The notes under the pieces: generated by a model
Databases searched by the model: none
Told to the model about the DNA's origin: nothing
Seen by the model: the letters and a program-made list of their open reading frames with translations, nothing else
Shown here: piece by piece, positions 12,376 through 23,599 of the stretch
Numbering within the stretch: position 1 is the first letter of the stretch
Layout: every line of letters begins with the position of its first letter
NCBI GenBank assembly: GCA_024220505.1
Contig: JAKZZE010000005.1
Coordinates: forward strand, 124,001 to 188,000
Source of the DNA: Rhizopus arrhizus
Taxonomy: Eukaryota > Mucoromycota > Mucoromycetes > Mucorales > Rhizopodaceae
DNA: 64,000 bases
Direction of reading: 5' to 3'
Translations under genes and position numbers: made by a program

Positions 12376-13366
12376 TTAATCTGTATTGATAAATTCACTC
12401 ACAGTCGGATCATCATCCGTATTAACCATATCATTAAAAAAGTCATTCTCTTCTGTTCTTTCATCGAAATAAATATCCATATTATTATCTTGATCTACCA
12501 CTTGTTTTTCTTCTTGTTCCTTTCCTGCATCTTCTTTTATGCCAGGTATCGGCACTATCTTGACTTGTTCCATTCTTTGTTCAATTTGAACATTCATTTC
12601 TTTAGCAATGAAATCTGAAGCTTGCTCAATAGACTAACAACAACAAATTTGAATTTTATATGTTCATGGCATTGCCTATAGTTACCTCTAAAGTACTTGC
12701 TTGGTTTAATTGATTCATAGATTGTATAAATTGTTCGTGTTCCTTTTGAAATTTAGACAACTTTTCTTGATGTAACTTTTCTTGTTCAACTAATTTTTGG
12801 TCATGCTCTTGCTATTCAATTGTCAAGGAATGCATTGATAATTTAGTTATAAACCTACAATCAATTTTTCAAGCTCTTCTTTTGATTGTTGAATTTCTAA
12901 AGGTGGGGGAACAATGTGTTCTAGGAAACAAATAAATTAACAAGAGAAAAAACAGAAATATTCTATATTTTTGTTTACCAGCTTTATAAGGCGTGAATAT
13001 TTCTGATAAATAATCATGGTTTCTTTTATATCTTGCTACAGCAATATCTCTTGCGGAAATGTCATCTAGTTCATCTATAATAAAAACTAATGAGCATAGA
13101 TTGTATACAATATAACTTTGTCATAAACCTCCTGAAGGCTCCTCTAATTCTTCTGGAACAGGCATATTTTGTCTCAATTTGTTATTAGGTTGTGGTTGTG
13201 GTACGCGTTTCGTCATTAAAGGGTTTTGATTTCTATATTGTTGTTGCTGTTGCTGCTGTTGCTGCTGTTGAAGAAACTGGGCATTAGGCATTCCCATAGC
13301 AGGAACACGAGGAGGGGGAACTTGAGACGGCATCATTGCTTGATTATAAAAATTGGTCGAACTCAT
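12376..13366 (-). CDS. Ssr4-like protein (putative SWI/SNF-RSC subunit fragment)
   Basis: Five exons: 13366-13129, 13074-12979, 12920-12859, 12811-12686 and 12633-12376 (259 aa). The N-terminus is Pro/Gln-rich with an uninterrupted run of about 11 Gln. It is followed by DELDDISARDIAVARYKRNH and the stretch YLSEIFTPY, which resembles the C-terminal conserved block of fungal Ssr4 as I remember that family. A charged coiled coil (about residues 110-185) and an acidic tail (DDDPTVSEFINTD end) complete it. Ssr4 proteins have a large N-terminal domain that is absent here, so this may be a shortened orthologue, a split gene or another chromatin protein. The first intron has a weak GTTTAT donor. The head-to-head partner is PRE10, 151 bp away. 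Confidence 0.55.
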
Positions 13367-13417
13367 TTTTGTATCAAATATATAATGTATTTTGAGTATA
13401 AAAAAATGTCACCAAGC

Positions 13418-13449
<32 letters not shown>

Positions 13450-13517
13450 TAACGGAGTTTTGTTTTCAAAACGAAAACATCGTATACGCGGCCTCTTTTA
13501 CATTCTTTAAATATAAA
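13367..13517. promoter_or_regulatory. short bidirectional promoter with T19-A13 hairpin tract
   Basis: Only 151 bp separate the divergent starts of the Ssr4-like gene and the proteasome subunit. The interval contains a run of 19 T immediately followed by 13 A (13418-13449), then an imperfect inverted repeat GTTTTGTTTTC/AAAACGAAAAC. Poly(dA:dT) tracts exclude nucleosomes and commonly mark shared promoters. No classic TATA box is placed with confidence. Confidence 0.5.
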
Positions 13518-14018
13518 ATGACTTCCATTGGCACAGGAGTAAATTACAAAATGCAGCTCAACAACTGAGAGAGGAAGTAGACTAAGAGTTATTTTTTAAT
13601 AGTATGATTTATCAGTTTCTACTTATTCTCCTGACGGACGCGTCTTTCAAGTGGAATATGCAAATAAAGCAGTAGATAACAGCGGGTAAAGCGCTTTTTT
13701 ATTCTATCTTACTGGTCACTTTCTAAATTTTAGTATAGAACTGCTATTGGTCTTCGTGTAAAGGATGGTGTTGTACTAGCAGTCGAAAAACTAATTCAAT
13801 CAAAATTACTTGTTCAAGGAGCTAATCGTCGCATTCAAAGCGCAGATCTTCACATTGGCATTGTAAATTGAAAAAAAAAAAAAAAAAAAAAATACACCTA
13901 TTTATTATTCTTTTTAGGCTTCAGCAGGATTATTGGCCGATGGTAGGCATGTTGTTAACCGAGCTCGCGATGAAGCTCAAGCTTGGAGAGATATCTATAG
14001 ACAGCCGATTCCAGGAAA

Positions 14019-14057
<39 letters not shown>

Positions 14058-14617
14058 ATCTATTTGATTTCCTGTTTGTTTAATACTCTCAAAAGACAAT
14101 TGCTGATCGTTTAGGACAATATGTTTCTGCTTATACTTTATACTCAAGTGTTCGTCCATTTGGTACGAGTACAATTGTTGCTACAATGACTGAGAAGGAA
14201 CAACCTTCTTTATATATGATTGAACCTTCTGGTGTTTATTGGGTAATTAAATAACCCAAATTGTGACATCAGCTCATATGAAATTAGGGATACCGTGGTT
14301 GTGCTGTTGGAAAAGGTAAATCTGTTGCCAAGACAGAAATTGAAAAGTTGGATTTGGAAAATATGACGGTTCGTGAAGCAGTAAATGAAATTACAAGAAT
14401 GTAAGACTAAGATGTGTCGATTAATTATATATATTTAACACCGAGATATAGTATTTATACCTGCCATGATGATGTAAAAGATAAAGAATTTGAATTGGAA
14501 TTAAGTTGGATTTGTGCTGAATCAAAATATAAACATCAATTTGTACCAAATGAATTAAAGTCAGAAGCTGAAAGATTAGCAAAGGAGTCCTCATCAGATG
14601 ATGAAATGGAAGACTAA
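13518..14617 (+). CDS. PRE10: 20S proteasome alpha subunit, PSMA3/Pre10 type
   Basis: Structural alpha-ring subunit of the 20S proteasome. Seven exons: 13518-13538, 13603-13685, 13739-13862, 13918-14019, 14096-14242, 14288-14400 and 14452-14617 (251 aa). The proteasome alpha signature YSPDGRVFQVEYA is intact after the first splice. It is followed by KLLVQGANRRI, ASAGLLADGRHVVNRARDEA, YTLYSSVRPFGTS, MIEPSGVYWGYRGCAVGKGK and an acidic C-terminal tail SSSDDEMED, which is typical of this subunit rather than other alpha types. The 21-nt first exon is defined by MTSIGTG joining YDLS. Two introns (13863-13917 and 14020-14095) carry long A homopolymers directly after the GTAA donor. Expected to be constitutive; a shared promoter lies upstream. 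Confidence 0.95.
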
Positions 14618-14698
14618 ATAAAAAAAAAAAGATTTTTTGTTTGTTTAAGAAAATATCCCCTTTTTCTTTTTCTTTTTCTTTTTTATTATTATTATTAA

Positions 14699-15516
14699 AT
14701 GGGATCCTCTTTATCGATTCCTAATACAGAATTTAGTAGTTCATCACCTGTTAGTAGACCATTTACTAGTGAATCATTTGGTGGAAAGGTGGCTCGTGAT
14801 AGACCAAGGCATTATAAAAATACAAGAACTTGGTATGACACAGATATTGAAGATGACGAATATTATTCTTCTTTAAGAGATAAAGCACGCGAACAAGCCA
14901 AAGCAAGAAATGAGTTGTATGCCCAAAGTCAAGCAGCCTACCAACGTAAAGAAGGCAAAAAAGGTACAGTGCAAATATATGGAAAAATATAAGCTCATCA
15001 TAGTATTAGCAAAAGAACTATCCTTAAAGGGACACGTTCATGACGACCGAATGAAAGAATATAATCATACAGCAGCTGAATACATGTACGCAAGTAAAGT
15101 ATTCAATAGTGTTATTCTTGTCTAAATTCATTGACTGTGTTTAAAAAAGAAAAAAATCAGGGACGACCTATTAATGAAATAGATTTACACGGCTTGTTTG
15201 TTGCTGAAGCAAGACAAAAAGTAGAAGAAGCAATCCAAAGATGTCAAAATTCAAAACAAACTCATTTGATAATTATTGTAGGAAGAGGTCTTCACAGTCC
15301 TGGTAAGTTTTGATGAATTGATACAATTAATAATCATAATTTGTAGGTCAAATTTCAAAATTAAAGCCTGCTATTATTCAGCTAGTCAACAAATACAATA
15401 TAAGCTGTCAACCTGATATCCCTAATCCAGGATGTCTTTATATTGAATTTGGTAAAGGTAAAGGGGACCTATCTTGGCTGGATAGGATGGCGCATTCAGG
15501 TTGTTCTATCATGTAA
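14699..15516 (+). CDS. Smr-domain (DUF1771 + Smr) protein with possible N-myristoylation site
   Basis: Four exons: 14699-14963, 15004-15093, 15150-15302 and 15347-15516 (225 aa). The N-terminus MGSSLSIPN fits the MGxxxS N-myristoylation consensus. A DUF1771-like helical region follows (DKAREQAKARNELYAQS, SLKGHVHDDRMKEYNHTAAE). The C-terminal Smr domain carries the diagnostic IDLHGLFVAEA and the TGxG-like turn VGRGLHSPG, then the GCLYIEFGKGKGD strand. Smr domains are nucleic-acid-binding and often endonucleolytic, related to MutS2 tails and Cue2-type no-go decay factors. The second intron uses GTAAAG at 15094; a slightly different donor gives the wrong frame. Gene lies 81 bp after PRE10 on the same strand. 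Confidence 0.85.
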
Positions 15517-15685
15517 AGTATTACTGTGACTTAATAATAAATGGGATATTTTGTTAAGTTATGAAAAACAATAGAATAATGAATGTTGAGCCTGCATCTC
15601 TCCTTCTTTTTATGATTAAATTCAAACAAGTCGATCTCCCTTTTGTTGTAATTTATCTAAAATTTGAAATCATTGATCATTTTAT

Positions 15686-16546
15686 TTATTTTGTGTTAGG
15701 TTTATGAGAATTGTCATAAACATTAGGAGGTGAATATACATTTTGAGGTGTCACAGCGTACGCTTGCTGCTGAGGATAAGGCTCATAATATTGTGGCTGC
15801 TGCTGATAATATACATTGTCATTATTATAATATGCTTGCTGAGGATAATATGGATCTGCATATCCCATCGTTTGAGGTGTTTGGTAATAGCCATAGTGTT
15901 GTGTATTATTCGAGGGACTTGTCATTGTCGATAACTCGGGCTCTTTTTCTTGCTCTTCCTGGTGACTATAAAGGCGTTCATTACGGTTTCTTCTTTTCTT
16001 TGCCTTTGTGAAAAAGGCAAACCCAAATCCACCTGCTAAAATGGCCACAAGCCCACAAACTGAGCCAATGATGGCTGCTTTACTAGTACTGCTGCTACTT
16101 GGACTATTAGAAGAAACGCTACTTTCGGTAGGAGAAGGTGTACTACTGCTACTGCTACTGCTACTGCTACTGCTGCTACTGGTATTTTCTGTAGGAGAAG
16201 CTGAATTGCTCTTGCTGCTGAGACTGCTGCTGCTAATAGATGATGACAGTTTTGTGCTAGATGTTGGAGGGTTAGATGAGCTATAGGATGATGGCATTGT
16301 AGGAGAAATTATAGGACTACTTGTAGGGATACTGGTTAAAGAAGGTGTAGTGGGTGTAGCAAGCGATGGAGACATGCTAGGTTGCTTACTATCATTTGGG
16401 GTTGACGATGGTAATTGAGAAGTAGGTCCTGAGGATTCAATACTACTACTGCTAGAAGGACAATTTTGAAAAAGATCACAAAAAAAAGAAGCGTCAGCAG
16501 TAAATATGAGTAGAGACAAAACAATGAATATTTTTTCTATTTGCAT
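15686..16546 (-). CDS. Ser/Thr-rich single-pass surface protein (Wsc/Mid2-like architecture)
   Basis: A single-exon 286-aa protein. It has a signal peptide (residues 1-19, MQIEKIFIVLSLLIFTADA), a short Cys pair (CDLFQNC), and a long Ser/Thr/Pro region of about 125 residues expected to be heavily O-mannosylated, including a 13-plus Ser run. One transmembrane helix (about 157-179, AIIGSVCGLVAILAGGFGFAFF) is followed by a stop-transfer KAKKRRNR. The cytosolic tail is rich in Tyr, Gln and Pro (YYPQQAYYNN). This is the layout of fungal cell-wall stress sensors, but there is no full WSC domain, so sensor function is inference. The antisense strand shows Leu runs that are only the complement of the Ser run. 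Confidence 0.75.
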   Translation of the reverse strand: MQIEKIFIVLSLLIFTADASFFCDLFQNCPSSSSSIESSGPTSQLPSSTPNDSKQPSMSPSLATPTTPSLTSIPTSSPIISPTMPSSYSSSNPPTSSTKLSSSISSSSLSSKSNSASPTENTSSSSSSSSSSSSSTPSPTESSVSSNSPSSSSTSKAAIIGSVCGLVAILAGGFGFAFFTKAKKRRNRNERLYSHQEEQEKEPELSTMTSPSNNTQHYGYYQTPQTMGYADPYYPQQAYYNNDNVYYQQQPQYYEPYPQQQAYAVTPQNVYSPPNVYDNSHKPNTK

Positions 16547-18286
16547 GGTTGCGTGTTTGAAGAAAACTAAAAAGAAAAGAAAAATAATAATAAAAAAATA
16601 GACTACAGCTATTTATGAGTTAGCTTAGGAAAAAAAAAAAAAGATATTAGGAGCAAACAGGCGAGTAAAAAGAGAGAACAATAAGAAAAGATTTTCCTGA
16701 TTTGATGAAGAACCTTTGTCATACAATATGGATTATTAAGTTACACACATTCTGTTCACTTCAACGAACCATAAAACAACAGAATGAATAAACCATGTAC
16801 TCACCACTTTTATCTAATGATAACTGAAGCTATTCAGTGTTCTTTGATTTTTTCTTCTTCTTTTGAAGTTGAATTCATTAATAAAGAGGATATAATTCAC
16901 ATGAATGTCACTGACACGTGCATTTATTTTGCTAGCACAAAAATGGTAAAAACAAAATTATGATTGAAGCAAATTCACAAACAGTTAAAAATAAGGGCAA
17001 TAGACTTGGCTATTAGTTATAAAGCCAGAAATATCAAGCTATAAAATATATTAAACAATAATAATTTTACACTTGTTGATTTTTTTTTTTTTTTTTTTTT
17101 TTGGTAGGAAAAATAAAATAAAATGTACGCCAATCAGTAAACTAGTTCAATTAGAATCATTATTTCTTTAGTATCGTTTTGACTGCATCGTTCTTTCTCC
17201 TTCTTTTTGATATTAATATAAGCAGTGAATTTATCAACAAGTCAATTGAATCAACAGCTTACTTCTTTCCTACTTATATCAACACCAGACTGACGATACG
17301 GAAAATAGGTTAATCAACATCTTTTAGAAAGCGGAGAATTATCTCAATGTATACACAATCTTCTTTTGTGTCATAGTCTAATGTACTTTTAATCTCAATC
17401 CTTTTTTGTTCATTTTATATCTTTGTGTAAAAATGTTATGTTGAGGCAATATAAATTACATAAAGGCGGATCATTTACTCTCGTAGTTATTTCATCTTCT
17501 TTGGCAAAGGTAATGATAAAGAGAGTGTTTATGTGAGCAGCTTTTAATAGTTTTTTTATTTTGAAACCAAAAGGGGCACTGTAAGAGATACTTTATGTGG
17601 AAAGATGTTTGATCAAGATAGATTCCTGCTAAAATCATTGATGTTAAAGCAATAATACAAACATGGGATAAACGGGAGTCTTTAATAATTAACATTCTTG
17701 TGATTCTGCAACACAAAATGTTGATAATGTCTTACACTGTGCCATTGAGTAATTACGGTGTACATGTCATTTTTTATTCATGTAAAACATTACTTTCAAT
17801 GCTTTAGCTAGGTTAACATACTCTTGCTATTGAAAGACATACAACTTGAAATTGTTCTTCAAAAGGGGGAAGATGTGTTTATGAATTGATAATGTACTTT
17901 GGATTTTGTTTAATAAAACACATCAATTTCACGATATTTATGCTGTAAGGATTTGACATGATAAGTTTATAGGAGAAAAAGAATGTTTATGTCTTTATAT
18001 AAAAACAGGAGTAAAAAGAGGAGAGAAAGAGAGAGAGAGGGGGGGGGGGAAACATTGACAAGGGTTACTATAAATGTTAAAATCACTTTGAATAAGGCTA
18101 TGATGTGTACGTTATCATAAAAAAAAGACCCTTTTTCATGTACAGCCTGCATAATATACGTGTAACTGAAAAACGACATCATCCAAGTTTAAACTGTGTA
18201 TAAAAAGCATAGTTTTTTATTAATAATAAACAAATTATATAAAAAAGCATATAAAAAAAAGGTTTTATTATGTGAAGCATAAGAAA
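16547..18286. other. intergenic, no gene seen
   Basis: AT-rich DNA carrying the promoter side of the surface protein and the 3' flank of the zinc-finger gene. It contains a T homopolymer at 17082-17102 and a GAGAGA/G-run tract at 18018-18049. Short open frames here lack domain-like composition. Confidence 0.6.
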
Positions 18287-19108
18287 TTAAATAAAATTTG
18301 AATACGCACTGTGAGTTGTATTAAAATGATTGTTATAGTGTTTACATTTCGACGTCTTTTTTCCATTATTTTCTTTATTCGTTGTTGTATGACGATGAAT
18401 TCTAATATGCTGATTCAAATTGTCTGATCTTGAAAATCGCTTATGGCAGTTTTGATAAGGGCATTCGAATGCTAAATAAAATAAGATGAGTAAAAGCTTA
18501 GGATGACATGATTTAATTACGTTTTTCTAATGTATGAATAGATCTTATGTGTCTCTTAAGATGCTCTGAACGTTTAAATACTTTACCGCAACCTTCTGCT
18601 TTACAAATAAACATACGCGTACCAGGTCCAGGTATGTTGGACACTCGACGTCCCCTTGACCGAACCGATTTTTTTTCTATCGAATAATCTTCTTTTAATG
18701 TCAAAGGCGGAGATACCGGTGAATAGCGATTGTTATTATTATTGTTAAATATCAAGTGATTATTACTATTGTCATTTTGACTATTGTTGGTGGGATTTTC
18801 GAGATCATAATAAGGATGGGGTTGTTGTTGAAAGTTCATTAAGAGACTTTGTCCATTCAAATATTCTTTTGCTGGTTTATATCAACATAAATTGGATCTA
18901 TGAATGGAGCAATAGTAGAATGGATCATGGGTTGAGGAGGCGAAGGTGTGCTATGTTCACTAGGTGATGAAGTACCAGAGACAGGAAGGTAACATGGATC
19001 GGATAACATACTTGTATAGCTGAACCGTCTTTGCTCTTTCATGTTTGGATTCATGAATTTTAATATAGAATTGTTTTGATCATCTTGAAAACCCGATTGA
19101 ATAGACAT
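18287..19108 (-). CDS. C2H2 zinc-finger transcription factor, Msn2/4-like
   Basis: The protein starts at 19108 (MSIQSGFQDDQN) and ends at 18287. The C-terminal half holds two tandem C2H2 fingers split by an intron (18520-18472): FICKAEGCGKVFKRSEHLKR and FECPYQNCHKRFSRSDNLNQ. KRSEHLKRH plus SRSDNLNQH is the DNA-contact pattern of Msn2/Msn4-type stress-response-element binders. The N-terminal part is Ser/Pro/Asn/Gln-rich, as in activation domains. The join between the first segment (19108-about 18890) and the second (about 18870-18521) is unresolved: the frame changes near 18857-18885. An intron ending at CCAG (18872) with a donor at GTATGT (19011), GTACTT or GTGAAC would restore it. The finger region is secure; the exon 1 to 2 junction is not. 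Confidence 0.8.
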
Positions 19109-22100
19109 GATACGAATGTGTAGAAAAGAAGGAAGAAATCGAAAGGATAAAGTCTTTCTTTTTTTTTATATGAAAACAATAATAAAAAAATAATTAAATT
19201 ATAAGGGGAACTAACTATATGATTCTATTTTAAGTGAACAAACTCTCTTCTTTTAAACGATAAAGTAAAATTATCTCAAGCCTTTGTTATAAACACACAC
19301 ACAAAAAAAGGGAGCCCGATTTAGAATTATTCAGATTTTCATGCAAAAGCTAAAAAAAAAAAAAAGAGACTAAACGTCAATTTCATAAAAACACGAGTAA
19401 AAAGACATATAGGAGATATTGAAAAAAAAAAGGGAAAGAAAATAGAATAAAAAGAGAAAGAGAGATAGAGAGAAAGGGAGGAGAAAAGGGGGAGAGGCTT
19501 TTTTTTCCCTTAACATAAATAGGCCTTCCCCTCTCTCTCTTTTCTCTACTCCTCTCTTACTTACCCTTTAAATATAATTCATCTGCATCTGGATTCTTTC
19601 TGTGTATGTGTTTCATGAACCTTACCTTTTGAAATAAATTTCTCCTTTTTGCTATTGGAAAACATTAAAAACTTTTATAATGAAAACGACTTTTTTTCTT
19701 ACAAAAGAGCTATTTTTACACTGAAAATTCTATGTAGATTTGACAGCAAAGTTTCTAATTTTTTTTTAAAAAAGTTATTGTTAATAAATATATCAGTATT
19801 CAATTAAAGAAACACATCTACAATAGCGACAATTTATTGCATAAATAAAAACTTGAGTAAGCTGTTTTCTATGCTGTGCTTAGATGATTGATATCTTAAA
19901 AAAAAAAAAAAATTCATTTATCTAAATTTTTAATAAATAGAAGAAATGAGAGAGAGAGGCTGGAAAGAATGGCAATTCCCCTATCTCTTTCCCTTCACTT
20001 AAATACTCTTCGTTTTATAGCAGAATAAAGAAAAGTCGATGTGTTTCATATCAGTACGGCCGGAAAAAAAAAGACGCAATAGAAATACTTATGTTTTGTT
20101 CGATTGCCTCATTAGTTAAATGATAAATCCAAACAACGGGAAACCTCAAACTTGAATAAAGCTAAATATAAAGTTTTAAGCCTAGGCTTTTACTCTTTAA
20201 GACTGGTAGGACATTAAAGATGGTCAAGTATAAAACTCAAAAAGTCTCTTAAAGACTGAATATTTGGCTCTTGTTTCTTTTTTTAAAAAAAATGATGTGA
20301 ACCATTATTTTTTCTTTTAGCATTTCTCATCAAGTGGTATTGGGTATGCATAAAGCTTTTTTTATTTGTGTTATCAAATAAATAGCCAAAAGAAAAGGAG
20401 GAAGAGGATAGGTTTGTATCGTGCATATCGCATCCTCTGTTGCTTATTGGTTTCAGTGGACTATGTTGAAATTAAGCAAGAAAATATGCAGTATTTACAT
20501 CTCGCTCTACTTTATTTCTTTATTTAAAATATTTGCTTGAACTCTACTACTCAAAATCTGGAAGTTCTCAAGAAGTACTACAAGGTATGCATAAAGTCAA
20601 AACATGACTAAATGCTAGTAGCATTTTATTCTGTTACTTTATTTCGTTTGTTGTATAATCACTGATTAATGAGATTTAATGAGCAGCTATAGGACTTGTA
20701 ATCTCTTTAAACTTATCAATAGCCTTATAATCCACTGACATTATGCTATCTTATTTTCTTCTTCTTAAAATGACAGCAAAATCATTTATAGGGACCTCTT
20801 TGGATATAAATGTAATGTAATATTTTTTTTCCTTTATAAATGAGTCAAATGAAATTAATCATTCTTTCTATTTAATCTTCTAATCAGTATTTTCTCTGGA
20901 ATATTGTTTTTTGAAAGCTGGTATCTCCTGCTATGTACTCCTTTCTTTTTTTTCCTAACCTGAGAGAAATGGATTCAAGAATCCTTTTTGTTTCCAAAAT
21001 AGAAATCTTCATATCATTTTCTTCCACGGTGTAGAACATTAAATATAATTTTAAATTATTTACGAAAGGACAATAGTGTATTTTGTTTAAGTATTAAAAA
21101 GTAATTGCAGGCAAACATAAGATTTGGACCGGAAAGGGCATGATTCAAATAGAATGGTGAAACGAAATGGATACAAAGAGATACATGTACATGCACGACT
21201 TGGTTATCCTTTGATGCCTTATATTATAGTGCTCCTTAACATAATATATATGTGTAAATGGATGAACTCAGGGGCATGTCAGATATCACCATTTCATTTG
21301 AAATTCAGTCATATGCCACTTTAAGTTCAATTAGTTTATGATTCCTATTCAAACACATTCCTTTCAATTTTTACACCATTTAAATAAAACATATACAGTA
21401 ACAAAAAAAAAAAGAAAAAGAGAGAAAAGATGATACTGATGAATTTAAACAGGTAAAAAGAATTAGCCTATTTTAAAGTATGCCAGAAAATAAATGTTCC
21501 ATATCGAAAAAAAAAGTTATGATACCGAATCTGATACTTGAGCGTATGCACGCACAAGCATACATTGATAAAGATCATCAAGAGTAAAAAAACAGACAAA
21601 AGTATATCTTGCCTTAGTCATTGTAAATAAATGAAAAGAAAGGGAGGTAGACTACAGAAGACCAAAAAGAAAGTCAAACCTATTTGAACGAATGAAATAC
21701 GTCAATCTAGTCCTAGTATAATAAATAGAAATTAATATATGTAAACTAATGAGTTGCTTTGTTATCTATGCTGTTTATATTATTATATGAATAATATATG
21801 AATGAAAAATACGAAAATAGTTAAAAAAAGAAAAAAATAAGCCAATTACCAATAATATGCTTTGCCTCTTTGCCGTACTAAAGATATTTGATATTTTATT
21901 GAAGTATGATCTGATTTAGAGCATAGAATATTCTGTTTTGAATTACATAACCGATTACAGAAGTATAAGGATTGTATTTCTAATTTAAGCAAAGCAACGA
22001 GTTAAATGACTGAAGAGGAACGAGAAAAATAAAAATGGATATACTAAATAGAGAAGTGATTGGATTGAATGCTTAGTTTGCCTTTGTTCTTTTATCAGTT

Positions 22101-22534
22101 AATCACTCATACACTTAATTAAAGTAAAATAGTTAAATGCTTGATTCTGAACAGAAAAAAAAAAACATGTCTTCAGAAATTTTCTTCATGTTCATGCTAA
22201 TTCAAGTATATACAAAGAATGCCTATCGGATTTAAAGTATATAATTTTAGATAAACTGAGATAACAGTTAAAGAAATCAAACAAACATTATTGGTTTGCG
22301 CTTTCAATCATATTAGAGCTAAAAGAATTAAAATTATTGGATAGAATATAGACTAGAAAAGGCTAATATGATTTAGAAATTTTTTTTGTATTTCTTCTTT
22401 GTATTCTTTGGTATTAATATAAAAATCCCAAATTTATAAAAAAAAAATACAACTGAAAAGAGAGGTGAGTAAAAAAAAAAGTTTGAAATTTAGTCTTTAT
22501 TTTTATGCAAATACAAAAAATTTAAATTATAGAA
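19109..22534. other. long intergenic region (3.4 kb)
   Basis: No supportable gene was found. Nearest the zinc-finger start, 19436-19495 is a purine tract (GAGAAAGAGAGATAG type) and 19527-19560 a pyrimidine tract (CCCCTCTCTCTCTT), forming an imperfect inverted arrangement around CATAAATAGG. The rest is AT-rich with A/T runs (19895-19911) and no coding bias. It probably holds the promoters of the two flanking divergent genes. Confidence 0.6.
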
Positions 22535-23238
22535 ATGAGCTTTTGTAATGATTCGTGTGATTCCTATTCACAACAATGTAGCTTTGAAGGAAGGAAGCAA
22601 GTAGAAATGTTTCTTGATATTTACAAGCTGTCACGATATTATGAAACATTTATTGATGAAGGATTTGATAGAATATTATGTGTAAGTTATGGTTGACTAC
22701 TGCGCAAAATTTATACTAATATTATAACAGTTATTAGATATAACAGAATCTGATTTAATATCATTAAACGTTAAAAGAGGACATAGACGAGTAGGTAATT
22801 TTTTAGTTAAATAACATGAGTAGGATACTTATATCATTTTTAGTTACTTCAAAGAGCTATTGCAACAGCAAGAGGTATTCCTATATCAACACCTATTATT
22901 ATCAATTACGGATATCATGAAATAGGTTGGAAATTATAATAGATAATAATAATTTTTGCTAATTTATTACAGATCGACCTTATTCACCTAATGACTGTAA
23001 CATCATTCCACTTCACAATCACCAAGCAGACTTTAGACGCTATTACTTAAGAAAAAAGTTGACAACAACAAAACCAATTACACCATTTGACAAATTTGTG
23101 AATGAAATTCAACTTGATTCTGACTGTAATGAGGATATACTAGGATTAGCACACGAATGTTGGAATCAACTAACTGCTGTAGAAAAAGAAAAATATGAAA
23201 GACAAGCTCTGATTGCAAATTCTGACTGTATCAATTAA
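22535..23238 (+). CDS. SAM-domain protein with C-terminal HMG-box-like region
   Basis: Four exons: 22535-22681, 22731-22790, 22844-22925 and 22973-23238 (184 aa). Residues about 20-85 form a SAM domain: VEMFLDIYKLSRYYETFIDE, then LLDITESDLISLNVKRGHRR and LLQRAIATAR. The C-terminal part, KPITPFDKFVNEIQLDS followed by LAHECWNQLTAVEKEKYERQ, resembles an HMG box (P-x-x-x-F...W..L...EK..Y) although the basic first helix is weak. SAM plus HMG suggests a small DNA-binding or scaffold protein. ATTATAG just before the ATG could be the acceptor of a 5' UTR intron. This is not obviously the sexM/sexP mating gene, whose usual TPT and RNA-helicase neighbours are absent. Confidence 0.7.
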
Positions 23239-23599
23239 GAAAATTTTGTTTTCCACATGACTGACTCTACACACAAGGAAAAAAGAAAGAACAACAAACC
23301 AACTTTATAATCCACCTTTGATTTATTGGAGGGAAAAGAATTGCGTCGATTATTTGCTTTTTTCTATTTATATTTCTTTCTTCCCGTTGTATAACAGAAA
23401 GGCGCCTGATATATTCTCTTCATGTTTGATATACAATAAACAATATTTACAGTCGTTCTATTACCAATTCGAGGATTCTGTAAAAGTTATTTATGTCTGG
23501 AAAAATAAATTAGTCTAAATTTGAACTTAATTTCGCAATTCTTTTCAACTGATTTGTGGATTAAAAAATGTTGAAATCAGTATTTTAAATGAGAATGAT

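Noticed and set aside
16008..16286. Leu-rich membrane protein on the plus strand
   Set aside because: It is only the complement of the Ser-codon run of the surface protein on the other strand.
18501..18860. Independent second zinc-finger gene starting near 18860
   Set aside because: That frame begins with TTG, not ATG, and continues from the gene starting at 19108 once the frame junction is resolved.
22535..23238. Mating-type (sex) locus based on an HMG-like protein
   Set aside because: The usual Mucorales neighbours (triose-phosphate transporter and RNA helicase) are absent, and a SAM domain is not typical of SexM/SexP.
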